Below are positions 1 through 12,600 of a DNA stretch of 64,000 nt, one piece after another. Position 1 is the first letter of the stretch. Each line of letters begins with the position of its first letter. This DNA is from Dermanyssus gallinae (lineage: Eukaryota > Arthropoda > Arachnida > Mesostigmata > Dermanyssidae). Position numbers and translations under genes: made by a program. The stretch lies in NCBI GenBank assembly GCA_003439945.1, contig QVRM01001424.1:1-64000 (forward strand), written 5' to 3'. The notes under the pieces were generated by a model, which made no database searches, was not told the origin of the DNA, and worked only from the letters and a program-made list of their open reading frames with translations.

Positions 1-3000
1 AAACGAGCCGGTTCTAAAAACGAGCCGGTTCTAAGAACGCGCCGGTTTAAAGAACGAGCCGGTTTTAAGAACGAACCGGTTCTAAGAACGAGCTGGTTCT
101 TAGAACAAGCCGGTTCTAAGAACGAGGTGGTTCTAAACACGAGCTGGTTTTAAGAACGAGGTGGTTCTAAAAACGAGCCGGTTCTACGAACAAGCCGGTT
201 CTAAGAACGAGGTGGTTTTAAGAACGAGCCGGTTTTAAGAACGAGCCGGTTCTTAGAACGAGGTTGTTCTAAGAACGAGCCGGTTCTAAAAACGAGCCGC
301 TTTTTAGAACGAGCCGCTCCTTAGAACGAGCCGGTTCTAAGAACGAGCCGGTTCTAAGAACGAGCCGGTTCTTAGAACGAGCCGGTTCTTAGAACAAGCC
401 GGTTCTTAGAACAAGCCGGTTCTAAGAACGAGCCGGTTCTCAGAACAAGCCGGTTCTAAGAACGAGCCGGTTCTTAGAACAAGCCGGTTCTAAGAGGTGG
501 TTCTAAACACGAGTTGTTTTTAAGAACGAGGTGATTCTAAGAACGAGCCGGTTCTAAGAACGAACCGGTTTTAAGAACGAGGTGGTTCTAAGAACGAGCC
601 GGTTCTAAGAACGAGGTGGTTCTAAGAACAAACCGGTTCTAAGAACGAGCTGGTTCTAAGAACGACCCGGTTCTAAAAACAAGCCGGTTCTTAAAACAAG
701 GTGGTTTTAAGAACGAGCTGGTTATTAGAACAAGCCGGTTTTAAGAACGAGCCGGTTCTAAAAACGAGCCGGTTCTTAGAACGAGCCGGTTGTATGAACG
801 AGCTGGTTTTAAGAACAAGCCGGTTCTAAGAACAACCCGGTTCTTAAAACAAGGTGGTTTTACGAACGAGCCTGTTATAAGAACAAGCCGGTTTTAAGAA
901 CAAGCCGGTTCTTAGAACAAGCCGGTTCTTAGAACAAGCCGGTTCTTAGAACAAGCCGGTTCTTAGAACAAGCCGGTTCTTAGAACAAGCTGGTTCTAAG
1001 AACAAGCCGGTTCTCAAAACGAGGTGGTTCTAAGAACAAGCCGGTTCTTAAAGCGAGGTGGTTTTAAGAACGAGGTGGTTTCAAGAACAATCCGGTTGTT
1101 AGAACGAGCCGCTCCTTAGAACGAGCCGGTTCTAAGAACGAGCCGGTTCTAAGAACGAGCCGGTTCTTAGAACAAGCCGGTTCTTAGAACAAGCCGGTTC
1201 TAAGAACGAGCCGGGTGTAAGAACGAGCCGGTTCTAAGAACGAGCCGGTTCTTAGAACAAGCCGGTTCTAAGAGGTGGTTCTAAACACGAGTTGTTTTTA
1301 AGAACGAGGTGATTCTAAGAACGAGCCGGTTCTAAGAACGAACCGGTTTTAAGAACGAGGTGGTTCTTTGAACAAGCCGGTTCCTAAAACGAGCCGGTTC
1401 TTAGAACGAGCCGGTTCTTAGAACGAGCCGGTTCTAAGAACAAGCCAGTGTTAAGAACAAGCCGGTTCTTAGAACGAGCCGGTTCTAAGAACGAGGTGGT
1501 TCAATAAACAAGCCGGTCTTTAGAACGCGGTGGTTCTAAGAACGAGCCGGTTCTAAGAACAAGCCGGTTCTTAGAACGAGGTGGTTCTAAGAACGAGGCG
1601 GTTTTAAGAACAAGCCGGTTTTAAGAACGAGGTGGTTCTAAACACGAGCTGGTTTTAAGAACGAGGTGGTTCTAAGAACGAGCCGGTTCTAAGAACGAGG
1701 TGGTTCTAAGAACAAACCGGTTCTAAGAACGAGCTGGTTCTAAAAACGACCCGGTTCTAAAAACAAGCCGGTTCTTAAAACAAGGTGGTTTTAAGAACGA
1801 GCTGGTTATTAGAACAAGCCGGTTTTAAGAACGAGCCGGTTCTAAAAACGAGCCGGTTCTAAAAACGAGCCGGTTCTAAGAACGAGCCGGTTGTAAGAAC
1901 GAGCTGGTTTTAAGAACAAGCCGGTTCTAAGAACAACCCGGTTCTTAAAACAAGGTGGTTTTACGAACGAGCCTGTTATAAGAACAAGCTGGTTTTAAGA
2001 ACAAGCCGGTTCTTAGAACAAGCCGGTTCTTAGAACAAGCCGGTTCTTAGAACAAGCCGGTTCTTAGAACAAGCTGGTTCTAAGAACAAGCCGGTTCTCA
2101 AAACGAGGTGGTTCTAAGAACAAGCCGGTTCTTAAAGCGAGGTGGTTTTAAGAACGAGGTGGTTTCAAAAACAATCCGGTTGTTAGAACGAGCCGGTTCT
2201 AAGAACGAGCCAGTTTTAAGGACGAGGTGGTTCTAAGAACAAGCCGGTTCTAAGAACAAGCCGGTTCTTAAAACGAGGTGGTTTTAAGAACGAGCTAGTT
2301 ATAAGAGCGAGCTGATTTTAAAAACTAGCCGGTGTAAAAACGAGCTTGTTATAAGAACAAGCTGGTTTCTAGAACGAACTGGTTATTAGAACGAGCTGGT
2401 TCTAAGAACGAGCTGCTTCTCAGAACGAGCTGGTTTCAAGAACGGACTGATTATAAGAACGAGCTGGTTCTAAGAACAAGCTGGTTCTAAGAACGAGCTG
2501 TTTTTAAGAACGGGCTGGTTCTAAGAACAAACTATTTCTTAGAACGAGCTGGTTCTTAGAACGAGATGGTTGTTAGAACGAGCTGCTTGTTAGATTGAAC
2601 TGGCCTTTAAACGAGCTGCTTGTTAGATCGAACTGGCCTTTAAACGAACTGGTTCTTACAACGAGCTAATTCTAAGAACGAACTGGTTATAAGAACGAGC
2701 TGGTGTTAAGAACAAGCCGGTTCTAAAAACGAGCCAGTTCTTAGGACGATACGATTCTAAAAATAAGCCGGGTTCTAAGGACGAGCTCGTTTTAAGGACA
2801 ATCTGGTTTTAAGAACGAGCTGGTTCTAAGAACGAGCTGGTTCTAGAGAACGAGCCGGTTTAAAGAACGAACCGGTTCTAGGAACGAGGTGGTTCTAAGA
2901 ACGAACCGGGTGTAAGAACAAGGTGGTTCTAAGAACAAGCCGGTTTTTAGAACGAGCCGGTTCTAAGAACAAGCCGGTTCTTAGAACGAGCCGGTTCTAA

Positions 3001-6000
3001 GAACGAGGTGGTTCTAAGAACAAGCCGGTTCTTAGAACGAGGTGGTTCTAAAAACAAGCCGGTTCTTAAACGAGGTGGTTCTAAGAACGAGCCGGTTCTA
3101 AGAACAAGCCGGTTCTAAGAACGAGCCGGTTTTAAGAACAAGCCGGTTCTAAGAACAAGCCGGTTCTAAGAACGAGGTGGTTTTAAACACGAGCTGGTTT
3201 TAAGAACGAGGTGGTTTTAAACACGAGCTGGTTTTAAGAACGAGGTGGTTCTAAGAACGAGCCGGTTCTAAGAACGAGCCGGTTCTAAGAACGAGGTGGT
3301 TCTAAGAACGAACCGGTTCTAAGAACGAGGTGGTTCTAAGAACGACCCGGTTCTAAGAACGAGCTGGTTCTAAGAACGAGCTGGTTCTATGAACAAGCCG
3401 GTTCTAAGAACAAGCCGGTTTTTAAAACGAGGTGCTTTTAAGAACAAGCCGGTTCTTAGAACGAGCCGGTTGTAAGAACGAACTGGTTCTAAGAACAAGC
3501 CGGTTCTTAAAACAACCCGGTTCTTAAAACAAGGTGGTTTTAAGAACGAGCCGGTTATAAGAACAAACCGGTTATAAGAATAAGCCGGTTCTTAGAACAA
3601 GCCGGTTCTTAGAACAAGCCGGTTCTTAAAACGAGGTGGTTCTAAGAACAAGCCGGTTCTAAGAACAAGCCGGCTCTAAGAACAACCCGGTTCTTAAAAC
3701 AAAGTGGTTTTAGGAACGAGCCGGTTATAAGAACAAGCCGGTTTTAAGAACAAGCCGGTTCTTAGAACAAGCCGGTTCTAAGAACGGGCCAGTTCTAAGA
3801 ACGAGGTGGTTTTAAGAAAGAGCCGGTTCTTAGAACGAGCCGGTTTTTAGAGCAAGCCGGTTGTAGGAACGAGCTGGTTCTAAGAACAAGCCGGTTCTTA
3901 AAACGAGGTGGTTTTAAGAACGAACCGGTTATAAGAACAAGCCGGTTCTTAGAACGAGCCGGTTCTTAGAATGAGCCGGTTGTAAGAACGAGCTGGTTCT
4001 AAGGACGAGCTGGTTCTAAGGATGAGCTGGTTCTAAGATCAAGCCGGTTCTAAGAACAAACCGGTTCTAAGAACAAGCCGGTTCTAAGAACAAGCCGGTT
4101 CTAAGAACAAGCCGGTTCTAAGAACAAGCCGCTTCTAAGAACAATCCGGTTCTAAGAACAAGCCGGTTCTAAGAACGAGCTGATTTTAAAAACGAGCTGG
4201 TTATACGAACGAGCTGGTTTCTAGAACAAACTGGTTATTAGAACGAGCTGGTTCTAAGAACGAGCTGGTTTCAAGAACGGACTGATTATAAGAACGAGCT
4301 GGTTTCAAGAAAGAACTGGTTCTTAAAACGAGCTCGTTTCACGAACGAGCTGGTTCTAAGAACAAGCTGGTTCTAAGAACAAGCTGGTTCTAAGAACGAG
4401 CTGGTTTTAAGAACGGGCTGGTTCTAAGAACGAACTAGTTCTTAGAACGAGCTGGTTCTTAGAACGAGATGGTTGTTAGAACGAGCTCCTTGTTAGATCG
4501 AACTGTTCTTTCGAACGAGCTGGTTCTTACAACGAGCTAATTCTAAGAACGAACTGGTTCTAAGAACGAGCTGGTGTTAAGAACAAGCCGGTTCTAAAAA
4601 CGAGCTCGTTTTCAGGACAACCTGGTTTTAAGAACGAGCTGGTTTTAAGAACGAGCTGGTTCTAAGAACGAGCTGGTTTTAAGAGCGAGCTGGTTCTAAG
4701 AACGAACAGGTTTTAAGAACGAGCCGGTTCTAAGAACGAGCCGATTCTAAGAACGAGCTGGTTCTTAAAACGAGCTGGTTCTAAGAACGAGATGGTTCTA
4801 AAACGAGCTGGTTTTAATAACGAGCTGGTTCTAAGAGCAAGCTGGTTCTAAGAACAAGCTGGTTCTAAGAACAAGCTGGTTTTAAGAACGAGTTGGTTCT
4901 AAGAACGAACTAGTTCTTAGAACGCTGATTGTTAGATCGAACTGGTCTTTAGAACGAGCTGGTTCTTACAACGAGCCAATTCTAAGAACTAACCGGTTTT
5001 AAGAACGAACTGGTTCTAAGAACAAGCCGGTTCTAAGAACGAGTCGGTTGTTAGGACGAGCTGGTTTTAAGAAAAAAACTGGTTCTAAGGACAAGCTGGT
5101 TCTAAGGACGAGCTGGTTCTAAGGACAAGCTGGTTCTAAAAACGAGCTGGTTCTAAGAACGAGCTGGTTCTAAAAACGAGCTGGTTCTAAGAACGAGCTG
5201 GTTCTAAGAACGATCTGGTTCTAAGAACGAGCTATTTCTAAAAACGAGCTGGTTTTAGGAACGAGCCGGATCTAAGAACGAGCTGGTTCTAAAAACGAGC
5301 TGGTTCTAAGAACGAGCTGGTTCTAAGAACGATCTGGTTCTAAGAACGAGCTATTTCTAAAAACGAGCTGGTTTTAGGAACGAGCCGGATCTAAGAACGA
5401 GCCGGTGGTAAGACCGAGCCGGTTCTAAGAACGAGCTGGTTCTAAGATTGAGCCGGTTCTATGACCGAGTCGGTTTTAAGAGCGAGCCGGTTTTAAGAAC
5501 AAGCTGGTTCTAAAAACGAGCTGGTTCTATGGACGAGCTGATTCTTAGAACGAACTGGTTCTAATAACGAGGACGATACGATTCTAAAAATAAGCCGGTT
5601 CTAAGGACGAGCTTGTTGTAAGAACGAGCTGGTTCTAAGAGCGAGCTGGTTCTAAGAACGAGCCGATTCTAAGAACGAGCTGGTTCTTAAAACGAGCTGG
5701 TTTTAAGAACGAGATAGTTCTAAAACGAGCTGGTTTTAATAACAAGCTGGTTTCAATAACGAGCTGGTTCTAAGAACAAGCTGGTTCTAAGAACAAGCTG
5801 GTTTTAAGAACGAGTTGGTTCTAAGAACGAACTAGTTCTTAGAACGCTTGTTGTTAGAACGAGCTGCTTGTTAGATCGAACTGGTCTTCAGAACGAGCTG
5901 GTTCTTACAACGAGCCAATTCTAAGAACGAACCGGTTCTAAGAACGAGCTGGTTCTAAGAACAAGCCGGTTCTAAGAACGAGTCGGTTGTTAGGACGAGC

Positions 6001-9000
6001 TGGTTTTAAGGAAAAACTGGTTTTAAGAACGAGCTGGTTCTAAGAACGAGCTGGTTCTAAAGACAAGCTGGTTCTAAGGACAAGCTGGCTCTAAGAACGA
6101 GCTGGTTCTAAAAACGAGCTGGTTCTAAGAACGAGCTGGTTCTAAGAACGAGCTGGTTTTAAAAACGAGCTGGTTCTAAGAACGAGCTGGTTCTATGAAC
6201 GAGCTATTTATAAAAACGAGCTGGTTTTAAAAACGAGCCGGATCTAAGAACGAGCCGGTGGTAAGACCGAGCCGGTTCTAAGAACGAGCTGGTTCTAAGA
6301 TCGAGTCTGTTCTAAGACCGAGCCGGTTCTAAGAACGAGCCGGTTTTAAGAACAAGCTGGTTTTAAAAACGAGCTGGTTTTAAGAACGAGCTGATTCTTA
6401 GAACGAGCTGGTTCTAATAACAAGGACGATACGATTCTAAAAATAAGCCGGTTTTAAGGACGAGCTCGTTTTGAGGACAACCTGGTTTTAAGAACGAGCT
6501 GGTTCTAAAAACGAGCTGGTTCTAAGAGCGAGCTGGTTTTAAGAACGATCCGATTCTAAGAACGAGCTGGTTCTAAGAACGAACCGGATCTAAGAACGAG
6601 CCGGTGGTAAGACCGAGCCGGTTTTAAGAACGAGCCGGATCTAAGAACGAGCCGGTGGTAAGACCGAGCCGGTTCTAAGAACGAGCTGGTTCTAAAATCG
6701 AGCCGGTTTTAAGACCGAGCCGGTTCTAAGAACGAGCCGGTTTTAAGAACAAGCTGGTTCTAAAAACGAGCTGGTTCTGAGAACGAGCTGATTCTTAGAA
6801 CGAGCTGGTTTTAATAACGAACTAGTTATTAGAACGAGCCGGTTCTAAGGACAATACGGTTTTAAAAACGAGCTGGATCTAAGAACGAGCTGGTGTTAAG
6901 AACGAACTAGTTCTTAGAACGCTGGTTGTTAAAACGAGCTGGTTGTTAGATCGAACTGGTCTTTAGAACGAGCTGGTTCTTACAACGAGCCAATTCTAAG
7001 AACGAACCGGTTCTAAGAACGAGCTGGTTCTAAGAACAAGCCGGTTTTAAGAACGAGTCGGTTGTTAGGACGAGCTGGTTTTAAGAAACAACTGGTTTTA
7101 AGAACGAGCTGGGTCTAAGAACGAGCTGGTTCTAAGGACGAGCTGGTTCTAAGGACGAGCTGGTTTTAAGGACAAGCTAGTTCTAAGAACGAGCTGGTTT
7201 TAAGAACGAGCTGGTTCTAAAAACGAGCTGGTTTTAAGAACGAGCTGGTTCTAAAAAACGAGCTGGTTCTAAGAACGAGCTGGTTTTAAGAACGAGCCGG
7301 ATCTAAGAACGAGCCGGTGGTGAAACCGAGCCGGTTCTAAGAACGAGCTGGTTCTAAAATCGAGCCGATTTTAAGACCGAGCCGGTTATAAGAACGAGCC
7401 GGTTTTAAGAACAAGCTGATTCTAAAAACGAGCTAGTTCTGAGAACGAGCTGATTCTTAGAACGAGCTGGTTTTAATAACGAACTGGTTATTAGAACGAG
7501 CCGGTTCTAAGAACAATACGGTTTTAAAAACGAGCTGGATCTAAGAACGAGCTAGTGTTAAGAACGAGCTGGTTCTAAGGACAATACGGTTTTAAAAACG
7601 AGCTGGATCTAAGAACGAGCTAGTGTTAAGAACGAGCTGGTTCTAAGAACGAGCTGGATCTAAGAACGAGCTGGTTCTAAGAACGAGCTGGTACTAAGCA
7701 CGAGCTGGTACTAAGAACGAGCTGGATCTAAGAACGAGCTGGTTCTAAGAACGAGCTGGTACTAAGCACGAGCTGGTACTAAGAACAAGCTAGTTCTAAG
7801 AACAAGCTGGTTCTAAGAACGAGCTGGTTCTTAAAACAAGCCGGTTTCTAAAACAAGCCGGTTCTACAGACAATACGGTTTTGAGAACGAGCTGGATCTA
7901 AGAACGAGCTGGTTCTAAGAACGAGTCGGTTCTTAGAACAAGCTGGTTCTAAGAACGAGCTGGTGCTAAGCACGAGCTGGTACTAAGCACGAGCTGGTAC
8001 TAGAACAAGCTGGTTCTAAGAACGAGCTGGTTCTAAGAACGAGCTGATTCTTAGAACGAGCTGGTTCTTAAAACAAGCCGGTTTCTAAAACAAGCCGGTT
8101 GTAAATACGAGCCGGTTCTAAGAACGAGCCGGTTCTAAGAACGAGCCAGTTCTAAGAACGAGCTGGTTCTAAAAACGAGCTGGTTCTAAAAACGAGCTGG
8201 GTTTAAGAACGAGCTGATTTTAAGAACAAGCCGGTTCTAAGAACGAGCCGGTGGTAAGACCGAGCCGGTTCTAAGAACGAGCTGGTTCTAAGACCGAGCC
8301 GGTTCTAAGAACGAGCTGGTTCTAAGATCGAGCCGGTTTTAAGAACAAGCTGGTTCTAAGAACGAGCTGATTATTAGAACGAGCTGATTTTTAGAACGAG
8401 CCGGTTCTAAGGACAATGCGGTTCTAAAAACGAGCTGGGTCTAAGAACGAGCTGGTTCTAAGAACGAGCTGGTTCTAAGATCAAGCCGGTTCTAAGACCG
8501 AGCCGGTTCTAGGAACGAGCCGGTTTTAAGAACAAGCTGGTTCTAAAAACGAGCTGGTTCTAAGAACGAGCTGATTTTTAGAACGAGCTAGTTCTAATAA
8601 CGAACTGGCTATTGGAACGAGCCGGTTCTAAGGACAATACGGTTTTAAAAACGAGCTGGATCTAAGAACGAGCTGGTTCTAAGAACAAGCTGGTTTTAAG
8701 AACGAGCTGGATCTAAGAACAAGCTGGATCTAAGAACGAGCTGGTTCTAAGAACGAGCTGGTACTAAGCACGAGCTGGTACTAAGAATAAGCTAGTTCTA
8801 ATAACGAGCTGGTTCTAAGAACGAGCTGGTTCTGAGAACGAGCTGGTTCTTAAAACAAGCCGGTTTTTAAAACAAGCCGGTTCTAAATACGAGCCGGTTT
8901 TAAGAACGAGTCGGTCCTAAGAACGAGCCGGTTCTAAAAACGAGCCGGTTCTAAGAACGAGCTGGTTCTAAGAACGAGCTGGTTCTAAGAACGAGCTGGT

Positions 9001-9660
9001 TCTAAGAACAAGCTGGTTTTAAAAACGAGCCGGTGGTAAGACCGAGCCGGTTGTAAGAACGAGCTGGTTCTAAGATCGAACCGGTTCTAAGACCGAGCCG
9101 GTTTTAAGAATAAGCTGGTTCTAAAAACGAGCTGGTTCTAAGAACGAGCTGATTATTAGAACGAGCTGGTTCTAATAACGAACTGGTTATTAGAACGAAC
9201 CGGTTCTAAGGACAATACGGTTTTAAAAACGAGCTGGGTCTAAGAACGAGCTGGTTCTAAGAACGAGTTGGTTCTAAGAACGAGTCGGTTCTAAGAACAA
9301 GCTGGTTCTAAGAACGAGCTGGGTCTTAGAACGAGCTGGTACTAAGAACGAGCTGGTACTAAGAACGAGCTGGTTCTAAGAACGAGCTGGTTCTAAGAAC
9401 GAGCTGGTTCAAAGAACGAGCTGGTTCTAAGAACGAACTGGTTCTAAGAACGAGCTGGTTCTAAGAACGAGCTGGTTCTTAAAACAAGCCGGTTTCTAAA
9501 ACAAGCCGGTTCTAAGAACGAGCCGGCTATAAGAACGAGCCGGTTCTAAGAACGAGCTATTTCTAAGAACGAGCTGGTTCTAAGAACGAGCTGGTTCTAA
9601 GAACGAGCTGGTTGTGAGAACGAGCCGATTCTAAGAACAAGCCGGTTTTAAGAACGAGCT
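1..9660. repeat. 17-bp minisatellite array
   Basis: A continuous tandem array of the 17-mer AAGAACGAGCCGGTTCT runs from the left edge, so its true start lies outside the window. About 570 monomers fit in the span. The monomer contains an internal dyad, because AGAAC at one end is the reverse complement of GTTCT at the other. The common variants change CGAG to CAAG, CCGG to CTGG, or replace GAGCCGG with GAGGTGG. Blocks differ in the dominant variant: CCGG is common at 1-2300 and 2830-4200, and CTGG dominates from about 4200 to 9660. No open reading frame of note lies inside. It could be a pericentromeric or subtelomeric satellite, or an interstitial minisatellite; the sequence alone does not decide. 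Confidence 0.98.
5156..5400. repeat. 119-bp higher-order duplication
   Basis: Inside the 17-bp array a block of seven monomers is repeated immediately, with matching private variants such as GATCTGG, GAGCTATTT and GAGCCGGATCT. The spacing between the two copies is 119 bp, which equals 7 x 17. This shows that blocks of monomers, and not only single monomers, are amplified. Confidence 0.9.
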
Positions 9661-12600
9661 AGTTCTAAGAAAAGGTAAGAAAACCGATATTCTAAGGACG
9701 AGTCCGTTCCAAAAAGAAGTGAGAAAGACGAGATTCTAAGGGCAAGCCGGTTCTAAGAACACGTTACAGAACACGAACAGAAAACCGAGGTTCTAAAGAC
9801 GGGTCGGTTCTAAAAAAAGTGAGAAAAACGATGCTCTAAGGACGAACCGGTTCTAAGGAAAAGTGAGAAAAACGAGATTCCAAGGACGAGTCGATTCTAA
9901 AAAGAAGTACGAAAAACGAGGTTCGTAGGACGAGTCGGTTCAAAGGCGAAGGATAAGCCGGTTCTAAGGAAAAATAATAAAAAATAAGATTTTAAGAACG
10001 AGCCGGTCCTATGAAAAGAGAGAGAAATGGGTTTTATGGACGAGCCGGTTCTAAGGAGAAGTGAGATAATTGAGGTTCTAGGGACGAGCCGATTCTAGGA
10101 AAAGGTTACAGATATCAGATTCTAAGGACGAGCCGGTTTTAAGGAGAAGTAAGAAAAACAAGATTCTAAGAACGAGCCGGTTCTAAGCAAAAGTGAAAAT
10201 AGCAAGGTTCTAAGGACCGACCGGTTCTAAGGAAAAGTGAAGAGAACAAGGTTCTAAGATTAGGCCGGTTTTAAAAACAAGTGACAAACACGGGGTTCTA
10301 AGGACAAGCCGGTTCATTAGGAGAAGTGAGGAATATGAGGTTCTAAGGACGAGTCGGTTCTAATGAGAAATGAGGAAAACGAGATTCTATGGATGAGCCG
10401 GTTCTAAGGAAAAGTAAAAAACAAGGTTCTAAAGACAAGCCTTTAAGAAGAAGTGAGAAAATAGCGTTCTAAGGAAAAGCCGGTTCCAAGGAGAAGTGAT
10501 AAAATCGGGGTTCTTAAAACGAGCCGGTTCTAAGCAAAAGTAAGAAGAACAAAAATTTAAAAACAAGCCAGTTCTAAGAGAAAGTGAGGAAAACGAGGTT
10601 CTAAGGACTAGCCCTTTCTAAAAGGAAGTGAGAACAACAAACATTCTAAGGACAAGCCGGTTCTAAGAAGAGGTAAGAAAATAAAGTTCCAAGGACGAGC
10701 CGGTTTTAAGAAGAAGTATTAAAAATGAGATTTTAAGAACGAGCCAGTTCTAAGGAAAAGTGAGAAAAACAAGGCTCTAAGCACGAGTCGGTTTTATGGA
10801 GAAGTGAGAAAAATGAGGTTCTAAGGAGAAGTGAGAAAAATTAGGTTCTAAGGACAAACCGGTTTTATGGAGAAGTGAAAAACACGAGATTCTAGGGACG
10901 AGCCGGTTCTAAAGAAAAGTGAAAAAAGCAAGGTTCTTAAGACAAGCCGGTTCTAAAAAGAAGTGAGACAAATGAGGTTTTAAGGAGCAGTCGCTTCTAC
11001 GGAGAAGCGAGAAATACGAGATTCTAAAGACAAGGCGGTTCTAAGGAAAAGTGAGAAAAACGAGGTTCTAAGGACATGTCGGCACTAAGAAGAGAGGCGA
11101 AAATAAGGTTCTAAGGATGAGCCGGTTTTAAGAAGAAGTTGGAAAAATGAGATTCTAAGGATGAGCCGGTCCTATGGAAAAGTGAGAGAAACGAGATTCT
11201 AATGACGAGACGGTTCTAAGGAGAAGTGAGAAAATAAGATTCTAAGAACGAACCGGTTCTAAGGAAAAGTAAAGAAAGCTAGGTTTTAAGGACAAGCCGG
11301 TTCTAGAGAAAATTGAAGAAAGTCAGGTTCTAAGGACAAGTCGGTTTTAAGAAAAAGTAGAAAAACGAGATTCTAAGGACGAGTCGGTTCTAATGAGAAG
11401 TGAGGAAATTAAGCTTCTAAGGTCAAGCCGGCTCTAAGGAGAAGTGAGATAATAAGGTTATAAGGACGAGCCGGTTTTAAGGAGACATGAGAAAAATAAG
11501 ATTCTAAGGACAAACCGGTTCTTTGAAAAAGTAAGAAAAACGAAATTCTAAGGACGAGCCGGCTTTAAAAAGAAGTAAGAAAAATGAGGCTCTAAGGACG
11601 AGTCGGTTCTAAAAAAAAAGTGAAGAAAGCGAGGTTCTAAGAACGAGCCAATTTGAAGGAGAAGTAGAAAAACGAGATTCTAAGGACGAGTCGGTTCTAA
11701 GAAAAAGTGCAAAAAACGAGATTCTAAAGACGAGCCAGTTCTAAGGAGAAGTGAGACAAACAAGGTCCTAAGCACGAGCCGGTTTTAAGGAGAAGTGAGA
11801 AACACAAGGTTCAAAGGACCAGCCGGTTCTAAGAAGAAATTAAAAAAAACGAGATTTTAAGGACGAGCCAGTTCTAAGGAAAAGTGAAGAAAGCAAGGTT
11901 CTAAAAACAAGCCGGTTCTAAGAGGAAGTGAGAAAAACAAGGTTTTAAGGTCGAGCCGGTTCTAAAAAGAAACGAGAAAAATGAGGTTCTAAGGAGAAGT
12001 CGGTTCTAAGGAGAAGTGAGAAATACGAGATTCTAAGGACGAGACGGTTCTAAGAGGAAGTGAGAAAAACAAGGTTTTAAGGTCGAGCCGGTTCTAAAAA
12101 GAAACGAGAAAAATGAGGTTCTAAGGAGAAGTCGGTTCTAAGGAGAAGTGAGAAATACGAGATTCTAAGGACGAGACGGTTCTAAGGAAAAGTGAGAAAG
12201 ACGAGGTTCTAAGGACAAGTGAGAGAAACGAGGTTCTAAGAACGAGCCAGTTTAAAGGAAAAGTGTAAAAAGCAAGGTTCTAAGGACAAGCCGGTTCTAA
12301 GGTAAAGTGAGAAAATAAGGTTCTAAGGACTTGCCGGATTTAAGGAAAAGTGAGAAAAAAAAAGATTCTAAGGACGAGCCGGTCCTATGAAAAAATTAGA
12401 GAAACGAGATTCTAAGAACAAGCCGGTTCTAAGGAAAATTAAAAAAAGCAAAATTGTAAGGTCAAGTCGGTTTTAAAGAGAAGTGAGACAACCGGGGTTC
12501 TGTAGACGAGCCCGTCCTAAAAAAAAGGGAGAAAAATTAGGTTTTAAGGACAGGTCGGTGTTTAGGCAGAGTGCGAAAAATGAGGTTCTAAGGACAGGTC

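Noticed and set aside
1..9660. Telomeric repeat
   Set aside because: The 17-mer is not TTAGGG, TTAGG or another telomere motif, and its GC-rich dyad form fits a minisatellite.
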